From assembly GCA_903919145.1 (NCBI GenBank), contig CAIXGW010000300.1, positions 1 through 48,332 of the forward strand: a DNA stretch of 48,332 nucleotides, read 5' to 3'. The notes below the pieces were generated by a model. The model made no database searches, had not been told where the DNA came from, and saw only the letters and a list, made by a program, of their open reading frames with translations. This document shows positions 15,674 through 24,298 of the stretch, piece by piece. Numbering within the stretch: the stretch's first letter is position 1; each line of letters opens with the position of its first letter. The stretch is from an uncultured Myxococcales bacterium. Its GTDB lineage: Bacteria > Myxococcota_A > UBA9042. A program made the position numbers and the translations under genes.

Positions 15674-18198
15674 TCCGCAGCCGCACCAGTTTGCTTGGCG
15701 GCTTGCCGCTTGTGCTCCTCATCGCTTGGCTGTTGCCCCTGGGGGTGCCTGTGGCCCTGGCGCAGGAGGGCGGCTTGTTCGGCCGCGGCGCGCTCTCGGG
15801 CGGCGATTCAGAGGCCGAGGCCGCTGATCCCAAAGCTGATCCCAAGGCCGACCCCAAGGCCAATCCCAAGGATGCGCCGCCCGCGGCCGAAGACACCGAG
15901 CCGGTGCCCCAAGAGAGCCTGGCGGCCGCCGTGCGCATCGCCAAGGTCACCCTGGGGGGCCTGGAGCGCGTCGACGCCCAAGCCGCCCTTGGGCAGATCC
16001 GCAGCAAGGCCGGGCAGTTGCTGGACCCGGCCCTCATCGCCGAAGACACCCGCCGCCTGTTTCAGCTGGGCCTGTTTGACGACGTGCGCGTGGGCCTCAA
16101 GCGCATGCCGGCCAAGCCAAAGGCGGACCAAGACGGCGAAGACGCTGAGCCAGAGATCGAGGTCGAGCTGCGCTTTCAGCTTCTGGAGCGGCCGTCGATC
16201 GCCGCCATTGAGATCCGCGGCAACAGCGAGCAGAGCACCGAGTCGATCATGAAGGTGGTCGACCTGCGCCTCAACAACCTGTACGCGCCCCAGGATGCCG
16301 CCGCCAACATCGGCAAGATCAAAGAGCTGTACCGCGACGAGGGCTTCTTTCTGGCCAGCGTGGCCCACCACGTTGAGGCGATGCCCAGCAACCAGGTGCT
16401 GGTGGTCTTTGACGTGGTAGAGAGGGCCGAAGTCAAGGTGCGCGAAGTGCAATTGCTGGGCAATGACGGCGTGCCAGACGAAGACATCAAAGCCGTGCTG
16501 CGCACCCAGGAAGGCTCGGTTACCGCGCTGCTGGGCAAGGGCGGCAACTTCAAGCCAGAAAACCTGGACATGGATGTGCAGATCATCCAGTACCTCTACC
16601 TGACCCGCGGCTACATCCAGGCCAAGGTAGACGACCCGATCGTCAGCCTGTCTCCCGACATGAAGTACATCACCGTGGCTATCCGCATCCACGAGGGCCC
16701 GCAGTTCAAGGTCGGCAAGGTCAGCATCGAAGGCGACTCGGTAGAGCCGGCCGACAAGCTGATGCCGCTGGTCGCCCTCAAGCCCGGCGACATCTTCAAC
16801 TACGCCCTGGTCCAGCAGGACGGCGGCAAGCTGCGCGATGCCCAGAAGAACGCCGGCTATGCCCACGCCACCGTAGAGAATTCGTCGCAGCCCGACATGG
16901 ACAAGCGCACCGTCGACTGGGTCTACCGGGTCCAAAAGGGCAAGAAGTGCTACTTTGGCCAGATCATGATGGCCGGCGGTTCTTCGACCCGTGACAAAGT
17001 CATCCGCCGCGAATTGGTCATGATTGAAGGCGACTTGTACAGCGAGCAGAAGCTGCAGCAGAGCCAGGCCCGCATCCAGCGCCTGGGCTACTTTGAGAAG
17101 GTAGAGATCAAGACCCGCAGCACGGCGCTGCCCCAAGTGCTCGACGTCGTTGTGGAGGTCAAAGAGCGCACCACCGGCCAGTTCCAGGTCGGTATGGGCT
17201 TCTCTTCGCTAGACAACTTCATTGCCTCCATGCAGATCGCCAAGGACAACTTCTTGGGCCGCGGCCAGCGCATCAGCGTGCAGGGCCAGCTGTCTTCGAT
17301 CCGCTCGGTGTTTCAGGCCAGCTTCTTTGAGCCCTACTTTTGGGACAGCAAGGTCACCTTCAGCCTTGACCTCTATCGCTTTGACCAGCTCTACACCGAC
17401 TTTTCGCGCACCTCTACCGGTGGCGGCTTCTCTTGGGGCTATCGGCTGAGCGACACCCTGATCCTGGACCTGGGCTACACCGGCGAGTCCGTGACGTCCA
17501 AGATCGGCGGCATCACCGGCCGCACCGACGTGCCGATCAGCTCCTACTTTGGCGGCGGCTTTACCTCGTCGCTGCGCGGCTCTCTCAGCTACGACTCGCG
17601 CGACGACCGCATGTTTCCGACCACCGGCTGGTTTGCCACCGGTACCGCCGAGTGGGCGGCCGATTGGCTGGGCTCGCAGAATCAGTTCAGCCGGATTTCC
17701 GCGCGGATCCGCCGGTTCTTTCCGCTACCGCTAGACGGTGTGCTGCGCTTCAACCTGGTGGCCGGCAGCATCGCCGCGCCCGCCGGCAGCGTGGTGCCGC
17801 TGTTTGAGCGCTACTTCATTGGCGGCATCTTCAATGTGCGCGGCTTTAACCGCAACACCCTGGGCCCGCAGATCGCCATCCCCAGCTCGGGGGATCCGGC
17901 CGCCAGCCTGTCGCCATTCACCATCGGCGGCACCAAGCAGATCTACCTGAACAACGAGATCGAGATCCCCATTATCAAAGCGCCCATGAACTTGCGCGGC
18001 CTGCTGTTCTTTGACGTCGGCAACGCCTTTGGCGAGACCGAGAAGATCTCGCCCGCCGCCATGCGCATGTCCTTTGGCTGGGGCGTGCGCTGGTTCAGCC
18101 CCGTGGGCCCGCTGCGCTTTGAGTGGGGCGTGCCGATTGCCCCCAAGGCCACCGAACAGCCGTTGGTGTTTGAATTCACCATCGGCAACTCGTTCTAG
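15670..18198 (+). CDS. bamA: Outer membrane assembly factor BamA
   Basis: This 842-residue protein folds beta-barrels into the outer membrane. It begins with a signal peptide (cleavage probably after VALAQ). A short low-complexity linker follows with the tetrapeptide DPKA repeated about four times (15826-15873). Several POTRA domains cover about 85-490, and an Omp85 barrel ends in the aromatic residue of FTIGNSF. The loop-6 motif VRGF is at 723-726. Length is close to the usual 800. The GTG start at 15670 overlaps the lolD stop as GTGA. The operon links lipoprotein sorting and barrel assembly, both outer-membrane functions. Confidence 0.95.
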   Translation: MIRSRTSLLGGLPLVLLIAWLLPLGVPVALAQEGGLFGRGALSGGDSEAEAADPKADPKADPKANPKDAPPAAEDTEPVPQESLAAAVRIAKVTLGGLERVDAQAALGQIRSKAGQLLDPALIAEDTRRLFQLGLFDDVRVGLKRMPAKPKADQDGEDAEPEIEVELRFQLLERPSIAAIEIRGNSEQSTESIMKVVDLRLNNLYAPQDAAANIGKIKELYRDEGFFLASVAHHVEAMPSNQVLVVFDVVERAEVKVREVQLLGNDGVPDEDIKAVLRTQEGSVTALLGKGGNFKPENLDMDVQIIQYLYLTRGYIQAKVDDPIVSLSPDMKYITVAIRIHEGPQFKVGKVSIEGDSVEPADKLMPLVALKPGDIFNYALVQQDGGKLRDAQKNAGYAHATVENSSQPDMDKRTVDWVYRVQKGKKCYFGQIMMAGGSSTRDKVIRRELVMIEGDLYSEQKLQQSQARIQRLGYFEKVEIKTRSTALPQVLDVVVEVKERTTGQFQVGMGFSSLDNFIASMQIAKDNFLGRGQRISVQGQLSSIRSVFQASFFEPYFWDSKVTFSLDLYRFDQLYTDFSRTSTGGGFSWGYRLSDTLILDLGYTGESVTSKIGGITGRTDVPISSYFGGGFTSSLRGSLSYDSRDDRMFPTTGWFATGTAEWAADWLGSQNQFSRISARIRRFFPLPLDGVLRFNLVAGSIAAPAGSVVPLFERYFIGGIFNVRGFNRNTLGPQIAIPSSGDPAASLSPFTIGGTKQIYLNNEIEIPIIKAPMNLRGLLFFDVGNAFGETEKISPAAMRMSFGWGVRWFSPVGPLRFEWGVPIAPKATEQPLVFEFTIGNSF

Positions 18199-18207
18199 GC
18201 GGCGGCG

Positions 18208-18669
18208 ATGGCTCTGCCCTGGCTGCTGCTGCACGGCGATCCGCTGCCGCCGTTGGTGGTCGGCACCGCTAGCGGCGCCCAGAGCCTGGGCAAAGACCAG
18301 CTTCTGGAAAATTGGACGATTGTTGCCATCGGCCCGCCGCCGCAAGCCGCAGCACTGCAGCGCCAGTGGTCGCCGGATGCGCCGGCCCAGCTCGTGGCCA
18401 TCGCCAGCGCAGACGCGGCCCAGCCGCCGCCCAGCCCCGCCACCAGGGCCGCCAAGCCCAGCTCTGAGCCCCTGCGCATCGACCGGGGGCTGCTGGTTGT
18501 GACGGACGTCGACGGCCAGTGCGCCCGCCGCCTGGGAGGGTGGGACGGGCTGCGCTGCCTGCCGGTGGCGGTGCTGGTCGAGCCGCGCGGCACCGTTGAA
18601 TTCGCTTGTACCGGAGCGGATTTGTCCCAAGCCGTGGCCCAGGCTCTGGCCCACCTGGCGGCGGTCTAG
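18208..18669 (+). CDS. Thioredoxin-fold/peroxiredoxin-like protein lacking the catalytic cysteine
   Basis: This 153-residue protein lies nine bases after bamA. The pattern GDPLPPLVVGTASGAQSL, then NWTIVAIGPP, then VVTDVDGQCARRLGGW, then LPVAVLVEPRGTVEFACTGAD follows the strand order of AhpC/TSA peroxiredoxins. However, there is no PxxxTxxC or CxxC motif after the second strand; the sequence there is GPPPQAAALQRQW. The remaining Cys residues are elsewhere. It has no signal peptide. It is probably a non-catalytic member of the fold, with unknown role. The family call is a pattern match by eye and is moderately uncertain. Confidence 0.55.
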   Translation: MALPWLLLHGDPLPPLVVGTASGAQSLGKDQLLENWTIVAIGPPPQAAALQRQWSPDAPAQLVAIASADAAQPPPSPATRAAKPSSEPLRIDRGLLVVTDVDGQCARRLGGWDGLRCLPVAVLVEPRGTVEFACTGADLSQAVAQALAHLAAV

Positions 18670-18722
18670 CCGTCACCCGTTAGCCGCCACCCGTTAGCCG
18701 TCACCCGTTAGGCGTCGCGCGT
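18667..18722. repeat. Tandem 14-bp repeat between convergent genes
   Basis: The unit TAGCCGTCACCCGT occurs three times in a row (18667, 18681 and 18695, the middle copy with one change), followed by a decayed fourth copy TAGGCGTCGCGCGT. The first copy includes the stop codon of the upstream gene. It lies in the 65-bp gap between convergent genes. Confidence 0.9.
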
Positions 18723-18734
18723 CCTTGCACGCAC

Positions 18735-20363
18735 CTAGCGAATGCTCAGCAGCCGGTAGGGAGCGACCGGATCCGCCATGCCCTTGAGGCGCATTTCGTC
18801 CATCTTGTCGGCGTGGACCTGGTGTTCGACCGTCTGGTAGGTGGTCGGGCTGATCAGGATCTCGCCGGGCTTGGCCGCCGAGCACAGCCGCGAGGCCAGG
18901 TTGACGCCGCGGCCGAACACCGTGTAGCTCATGGTTCTAGACGAGCCCACGTAGCCGGCAATGACGGTGGCGGTGGCGATTCCCACGCCAATGCCAATCT
19001 GCTCCAGATCCATCATGGCCCGCTCGCGGTTGAAGTCGCGGACCACCTGCTGCATCTCCGCTGCGGCGCGCACTGCGTTGTACTCGTCGTCATCGGTGCC
19101 AAGCGGCGCGCCAAACAGCGCCATCACCGCGTCGCCAATGTACTTGTCCAGCGTGCCGTCGTAGGCAAAAATCACGTTGGAGACGCGCTCAAAGTACTCG
19201 TTCATCAGCGCCACCATGTCGGTGGGCGCCAGACGCTCGGTCAGGCTGGTAAAGCCGCGGATGTCAGCAAACAGCACGGTGACGCGCTTTTGAGCGCCGC
19301 CCTTCTCAATGGCCAAGTCGCCCGCCACGATCCGGTCGACCAGATTGGGCGACAGCATGCGCGACAGCGACGAACGCAGCGCCGCCTCTTCGACCACCCG
19401 CCGCTGCAACAGCACGTTGTCAATGGCAATCGATGCCTGACGCGACACTGCCGCCAGCACCGCAAGGTCTTTTTCGGCAAACAGCCCAGAGCTGATCAGC
19501 GAGTCGACGTGCAGCACGCCCAGCACCCGCTCCTGGGTCAGCAGCGGCACCGTCATTGAAGATCGGATGCCCTGCAGCACCACCGACGCGGCGTTGCCAA
19601 AGCGGGCATCCAGGCGCGCATCGGTCGACAGCACGGCCTCGCGCTTGGCGATGACGTGGCGGATGATCGAGCGCGGAACGTTGATTTCCTTGTCTTCTTG
19701 TGTCAAGCCGGCGTTTTGGCGCAGCTTGGTCGCCACCTGCTCCAGGCGGTTGGTCACGTCGCCTTCGGCCTTCTCATTGACAAAAAGCACCACCCCGCGG
19801 TCGACCGGCAGCCACTCAAAGATGCGCTTGAGCAGCCGGTCCAGCACGGTGTCGATGTCAGGCGCGGCGTGCAGGTCGCCAGAAAGCACATAGGCCAGGC
19901 GCAGTTTCTCGTAGTCGGCCCGCAGCATGCGGTCGTCCAGGATGTAGTCGGCCCGCTGGAAGTCGTGCGCCAGATCGATCTGCATGGTCGCATGGATCGA
20001 CGCGGAGCCGGGGTCTTCCATCTGGCCGGTGTCGGCAGCGGCGTCGGCCTTGGCCGGCTGGTCTTCTTCCTGGTGGAATTTCCAGTTGGTGCTGCCAATG
20101 CGGACCTCATCGCCATTGCGCAGGGCAATCGACGACTCCACAAGGTGATCATTGCAGTAGGTGCCGTTGCGGCTGTCCAGGTCGGTCAGCAGGTAGATCG
20201 ACGTGCCTGGGCGGCGGGCGATGACCGCATGCTCTTTGGACACAAGCCGATCGACGATCTGCAGGGTATTGGTCGGTTGCCGACCCACCGTGGTGATGTC
20301 GGCGAGCACGATCTCATGCTGACCGGCCCCGGTGCTTATGCGCACCAGCTTGCAGACACCCAT
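18735..20363 (-). CDS. FHA-GAF-adenylate/guanylate cyclase (class III)
   Basis: This 542-residue soluble signalling enzyme probably makes cAMP. An N-terminal FHA domain (about 5-100) has GRQPTNTL, VSKEHA and DSRNGTY, the phosphothreonine-binding loops. A GAF domain covers about 150-310. The class III cyclase domain (about 345-540) has metal aspartates in FADIRGFT (near 367) and YIGDAVM (near 411), the purine-selecting Lys in LDKYIGD with Thr in YTVFG, and transition-state Asn and Arg in VNLASR. The Lys/Thr pair is typical of class IIIb adenylate cyclases. I chose the ATG at 20363 because GCGGGGGC precedes it; an in-frame GTG at 20399 is possible. The FHA domain suggests control by a Ser/Thr kinase, and one is encoded next door. 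Confidence 0.92.
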   Translation of the reverse strand: MGVCKLVRISTGAGQHEIVLADITTVGRQPTNTLQIVDRLVSKEHAVIARRPGTSIYLLTDLDSRNGTYCNDHLVESSIALRNGDEVRIGSTNWKFHQEEDQPAKADAAADTGQMEDPGSASIHATMQIDLAHDFQRADYILDDRMLRADYEKLRLAYVLSGDLHAAPDIDTVLDRLLKRIFEWLPVDRGVVLFVNEKAEGDVTNRLEQVATKLRQNAGLTQEDKEINVPRSIIRHVIAKREAVLSTDARLDARFGNAASVVLQGIRSSMTVPLLTQERVLGVLHVDSLISSGLFAEKDLAVLAAVSRQASIAIDNVLLQRRVVEEAALRSSLSRMLSPNLVDRIVAGDLAIEKGGAQKRVTVLFADIRGFTSLTERLAPTDMVALMNEYFERVSNVIFAYDGTLDKYIGDAVMALFGAPLGTDDDEYNAVRAAAEMQQVVRDFNRERAMMDLEQIGIGVGIATATVIAGYVGSSRTMSYTVFGRGVNLASRLCSAAKPGEILISPTTYQTVEHQVHADKMDEMRLKGMADPVAPYRLLSIR

Positions 20364-20442
20364 TGAGCCCCCGCTACCACCCACCGCACCAAATCTCACC
20401 GCGCCGCAAGACTTTGCACTTGGCCGGTCCCATGACCTTGTC

Positions 20443-20472
20443 AGAATAGCACAAGCTCGCGATGGCTCTCAA
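20443..20472 (-). promoter_or_regulatory. Candidate promoter for the FHA-cyclase gene
   Basis: On the minus strand TTGAGA (20472-20467) and TATTCT (20448-20443) are 18 bp apart, and TG one base before the -10 makes an extended -10 element. The predicted start of transcription is about 70 bp before the chosen ATG. Confidence 0.4.
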
Positions 20473-20544
20473 TGGCTGCGCCGCGAGGTGGGGCTGAAGG
20501 CGCGGCTGGCTCGACCTAGGCAGGGCCAGGGTCCTTGCCCCGGC

Positions 20545-23500
20545 TCAGCGGCTGGGAGTGGGCGAGGTGTCCGCGCTGCGCGGCGAGACCTTCTTGTACT
20601 CGCTGGTGGTGGTCATGGCCCGCAGGCGCCGGGCCAGCCGCTCTGCCTCGCGGATCGAGCCCAGGTCGCGGTACAGCTCCTGGGCCTCGTCCAGCAGGGC
20701 GGCCGCGGTGCGGTCCGAGGTCAGCACGCCGGCTTCCAGCAGGTCGGCCAGCACCACCATGCAGTCGGCACGCTCGCTGGTGGCGACATCGGGGACGACC
20801 TGGCCAAAGGCTTCTTCCATGATCGTATGGGCGGTCCTGGCATCGCCTGCCGCTGCAGAGGCCCGGGCTGCCAGCAGCAAGGCCTTGATGTGCAGGGCTG
20901 TTTGGCCCGCAGTCTGGGCCTGGCGCGCAGACTCCTCGGCAAAGGCCAGCGCGCGGGCGTAGATGCCGTGCTGCTGCTGGATTTCGCCGCGCTGGCGCAG
21001 GGCATCGGCTAGGCCTGCCAGGTCGGGCAGGGCGGCGTAGGCGCGGCAGGACTTGGCCAGCGCCGCGTCCGCTTCATCCAGCGCACCGCGCGCCTGCAGC
21101 ACCGCCGCCAGCAGCACCGACACCTCGGCGGCCAGGCGCTGGCGGTCGACTCTGCCCAGGGCGTTCAGGGCTTCGCCCAGCTGGGCCTCGGCGTCATCCA
21201 GCTCGCCGATGTCGCGCTGGGCCAGCGCAAGGCCGCGCAGCGCCTCGACTTCTAGAATCAGGTTGCGGGCATCGCGCGCCGCCGCCAGCCCGCGCCGCGC
21301 CGCCGCCACCGCAGCATCGCCCTGGTTGAGGGCGCGGTACGCCTCAGAGATGCTCAGCGCCAGCTCGGCGGCCAGCACCGGCGAAGCCAGCACCGGAACG
21401 GCCTGCATGGCCTCGCTCCACACGTCCAGCGCGTGCTGCAAGTGCCCTTCTGCTTTCAGACATTTGCCCAGAGCCAGCCGCACGACCGGCGTTTGATCGG
21501 TGGCGCTGGGCTGGGCGGTGACTTGCATCACCGAAAGCTGCGCCTCCAGCGGCGCCACGGCGGCCGCCCCGCGGCCACAGGCCACTTCCGCGGTGGCCCA
21601 GGTAGCCAGCAGCGGCACGCCCACCCGGTACCAGTCCTCTTCGCGCAGCCGCGGTAGCGGGCGCAGTTCCTCAATTGCTTCGCGGGCGCGGTCGCTGGCC
21701 AATTCGTGGTTGCCGCGCTCAGAGAGGGTGGCCGCCAAGCCGCGCGCCACCTCGGCCAGGCCCAGAGCCGCCGGCTCGCGCTGCCCGCTGTCTCGCAGCT
21801 TGATCAGCTGTTCGCGGGCCAATTCGTATTCGCTGATGGCCTCTGGCAGGGCCCCCAGCTGGCACATGAGCTGGGCAAAGATCCGGCCGTGGGCCGCCGA
21901 GGCCTCGTAGTCACCGGCGGCCGCTTCCAGGGCGGCCAAGCGCCCAACAAACACATCGGGCCGAGCCATTGACAGCCCCAGCAGCCAGGCGACCGCGCCG
22001 TTCATGTTCAGCGGCTCGCGCAGCACTTCTTGGCGCAGGGCTTCCGGGCACTCGCCCAGGGTATACTCGGTCTGGCTGGACAGGTGGCTAGAGCTCTGCG
22101 GCCGCAGCAGCCCCGCCGCTACCAGCCGCCCCACAGAGGGGCCCGCCGGCCGATCCGTTGCCGCTTCCAGCAGATCGGGCCACAGCGGCGAACCCAGGCG
22201 CAGCGCCGCTCCCAGCACCACCCGCGCATTGGCATCCAGCAGCCGGTCGACCGGTGGCAGATCGCGCGCCGGCACCCGCGTCACTGAGCCCGGGGTCAGC
22301 AGTCCGGCAAAGCTGGGCGGCACTTCATCGGATCGCGACACCCAGCCGCCCACCACCACCACCGGGGTGGCTCCCAGCTGGCGCACCAGGCGGCGCACAA
22401 AGCCCTGCTCGGTCTCGGTCAGGTGGTCGATGCGCTCGATGACCAGCACCAGCAGGCTGCGGCCAGCAATGCCGCGCAGGGCGTCGGTCAGGGCAGCCCC
22501 GCCGGCCATGCGCGCCACTTCTGGAACGGCGCGGGCATGAGACAGGTGCGGAGAGTCTGGGAATTCTACCCGCAGAAACAGGCCAATGAGGTGGGCGACC
22601 TGGCTGGCGCGGTCCGGCCGATCGGGCATCAGCCCCTGCACCCAGCTCAGCAGCTTGCGGCGGGCCAGAGAGGGAGGGTCGTTGTTGAAAAGCGCAGCCC
22701 TGGCGCGCACTTCTTCAAACATGCACGCCAGTGGCAGCCGCGGGCCGCTGGGAGCGACATCAATGCGCACCACCACCGGCGCGTCGGCGCGGGCCTGGGC
22801 CTCGGCCACAAAGGCGTCAATGGTGGCGTGCAGCATCCCCGGCGTGCGCGCGCAGACTCCCGCCAGCTCCAGGCGGACCCGCTCTTTGGCGCGGTCGATG
22901 CGCTCGGCCAGCAGGTCAATGGTCGGGCCAATCGCCGAGTCGTGGCGCCGCGGCGCCCGCGGCTGGCTATGCTGGGCCGGCCGGGCACTGCGCGACTCGG
23001 CTGAAACACCAGAAAGCTTCTCAAGTTCTTCGACAAACGCCCGGGCGTCTTGGGGCCGGTCGGCGGGATTTTTGGCCAGGGCTTTGCGAAAGAACGCATC
23101 GACCGAGGCCGGAAACAGCAGGTCGGTGCGGCGCTGGTTGACCGACACCGCCGGCTGCAGCTGGTGCGCGCGCAGAAAGTCCTGCGGCGACTCGCCGTCC
23201 ACCGGCAGAAAACCCGTGGCCATCTCATACAGAATGACCGCAAGCGAGTAGAGGTCGCTCTGCGGGCCAACTTCCTGGCCGGCGGCCTGCTCTGGGCTCA
23301 TGTAGGCCGGCGTGCCCACCACCAGCCGCGCCTGGGTCAAGCGCGGATTGGCTTCGGCCCCTTGGGCGGCGATGTGCTTGGCCAGGCCCAGGTCCACCAC
23401 TTTGACGTAGTCTTCTTGAGAGCCCAGGCGGGTCAGCAGGATATTGTCTGGCTTGAGGTCGCGGTGGATGATGCCCAGCTTGTGGGCCTCCATCAGGGCT

Positions 23501-23901
23501 TCGCAGACGCGCTGCGCAATTTTGCAGGCGCGCGGCAGGGTTAGCCAGCGCTCGCGGTCCAGCAGGTCGCCCAGGCTCTCGCCGTCGATGTACTCCATGG
23601 CGATGTAGGTGCGGCCGGTGTCGGTGGCGCCGATGTTGTACACCGTGGCCACAAAGGGCGAGCGGATCCGCGCCAGGATCTTGGCTTCTTGAAAGAATCT
23701 CTCGTCTGCCTGCAGCTGCTTGGCCAGGTCAGAGCGCAAGACCTTAAGGGCCACCGGTCGGCCCAGGCGGATGTCTTCCGCTTCATAGACCGAGCCCATG
23801 CCGCCGCGGCCGATGAGGCGGACCACGCGGTACATATTGTCGACGAGCGCTGAGGATGGCAGCTCGTCGGCATCGGGTTTTAGTTGGTGGGGCTGGGCCA
23901 T
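20545..23901 (-). CDS. Ser/Thr protein kinase with degenerate NTPase-like domain and TPR repeats
   Basis: This 1118-residue protein starts with a full kinase domain (about 25-285): glycine loop GRGGMGSV (31-38), Lys53, HRDLKPDN with Asp148, DLG at 170-172 in place of DFG (common in bacteria), and SPEQ. The middle (about 330-620) resembles the AAA_16/STAND-type ATPase that often follows such kinases. It has a Walker-B-like strand LLVLVIERIDHLTETE, but no GxxxxGK is visible where Walker A should be (APSGPRLP), so ATP binding there is doubtful. The C-terminal half (about 650-1090) is a run of TPR-like helices. There is no membrane segment. Its neighbour with an FHA domain is a plausible target. 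Confidence 0.88.
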   Translation of the reverse strand: MAQPHQLKPDADELPSSALVDNMYRVVRLIGRGGMGSVYEAEDIRLGRPVALKVLRSDLAKQLQADERFFQEAKILARIRSPFVATVYNIGATDTGRTYIAMEYIDGESLGDLLDRERWLTLPRACKIAQRVCEALMEAHKLGIIHRDLKPDNILLTRLGSQEDYVKVVDLGLAKHIAAQGAEANPRLTQARLVVGTPAYMSPEQAAGQEVGPQSDLYSLAVILYEMATGFLPVDGESPQDFLRAHQLQPAVSVNQRRTDLLFPASVDAFFRKALAKNPADRPQDARAFVEELEKLSGVSAESRSARPAQHSQPRAPRRHDSAIGPTIDLLAERIDRAKERVRLELAGVCARTPGMLHATIDAFVAEAQARADAPVVVRIDVAPSGPRLPLACMFEEVRARAALFNNDPPSLARRKLLSWVQGLMPDRPDRASQVAHLIGLFLRVEFPDSPHLSHARAVPEVARMAGGAALTDALRGIAGRSLLVLVIERIDHLTETEQGFVRRLVRQLGATPVVVVGGWVSRSDEVPPSFAGLLTPGSVTRVPARDLPPVDRLLDANARVVLGAALRLGSPLWPDLLEAATDRPAGPSVGRLVAAGLLRPQSSSHLSSQTEYTLGECPEALRQEVLREPLNMNGAVAWLLGLSMARPDVFVGRLAALEAAAGDYEASAAHGRIFAQLMCQLGALPEAISEYELAREQLIKLRDSGQREPAALGLAEVARGLAATLSERGNHELASDRAREAIEELRPLPRLREEDWYRVGVPLLATWATAEVACGRGAAAVAPLEAQLSVMQVTAQPSATDQTPVVRLALGKCLKAEGHLQHALDVWSEAMQAVPVLASPVLAAELALSISEAYRALNQGDAAVAAARRGLAAARDARNLILEVEALRGLALAQRDIGELDDAEAQLGEALNALGRVDRQRLAAEVSVLLAAVLQARGALDEADAALAKSCRAYAALPDLAGLADALRQRGEIQQQHGIYARALAFAEESARQAQTAGQTALHIKALLLAARASAAAGDARTAHTIMEEAFGQVVPDVATSERADCMVVLADLLEAGVLTSDRTAAALLDEAQELYRDLGSIREAERLARRLRAMTTTSEYKKVSPRSADTSPTPSR

Positions 23902-23953
23902 TGCTCCGGCGCTAGCGCTGTGGTGGACACAGTTGGCTCACAGTAGCCTAAGC

Positions 23954-24286
23954 TCACCGCAGGTTCAAGCAGTCCGCCAGGGTCCGCTGCAGAGCTGCCA
24001 GCACCACGGCCCTGGGCGCCGCCACATCTACGCGCTTGTCGCGGCTGCTGGCGCCACTGGCGAGCTGCAGGCGGGCGCGGGGTAGGTCCAGCATCTCTGC
24101 CAGATACCTGATCAATTCATCATTGGCTTTGCCATCGACCGGGGGTGCCTGCAGGGCCACCTTCAGCCGCTCGCCGTGCATGCCGACCATCCTGCTGCGG
24201 CTGGCTCCCGGCTGGACGCGCAGCCACAGCTGCACCGCGCCGTCCTTGCCGCGCACGGCGATGTCGAGATCTGCAGGCGCTTGCAA
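23954..24286 (-). CDS. DUF167/YggU-family protein
   Basis: This 110-residue protein has the family core RVQPGASRSRMVG, then LKVALQAPPVDGKANDELI, then the basic segment SSRDKRVDV. The biochemical role of the family is not established. The start is TTG at 24286 with GGGAGG five to six bases upstream; that ribosome binding site overlaps the ruvB stop, so this gene belongs to the ruv operon. It ends 52 bp before the start of the large kinase gene, which reads in the same direction. Confidence 0.85.
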   Translation of the reverse strand: MQAPADLDIAVRGKDGAVQLWLRVQPGASRSRMVGMHGERLKVALQAPPVDGKANDELIRYLAEMLDLPRARLQLASGASSRDKRVDVAAPRAVVLAALQRTLADCLNLR

Positions 24287-24298
24287 GGTCGCCTCCCG

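Noticed and set aside
15808..17136. Long open frame opposite bamA, and similar long antisense frames opposite other genes
   Set aside because: High third-position GC keeps several frames open. The translations are Gln/His/Arg-rich with no domains, and a real gene lies on the other strand.
18667..18722. CRISPR-like array
   Set aside because: The unit is 14 bp, directly adjacent without spacers, and no cas gene is present.
23391..23400. DLG in place of DFG as a sign of a dead kinase
   Set aside because: DLG is common in active bacterial Hanks-type kinases, and the HRD Asp and beta-3 Lys are present.
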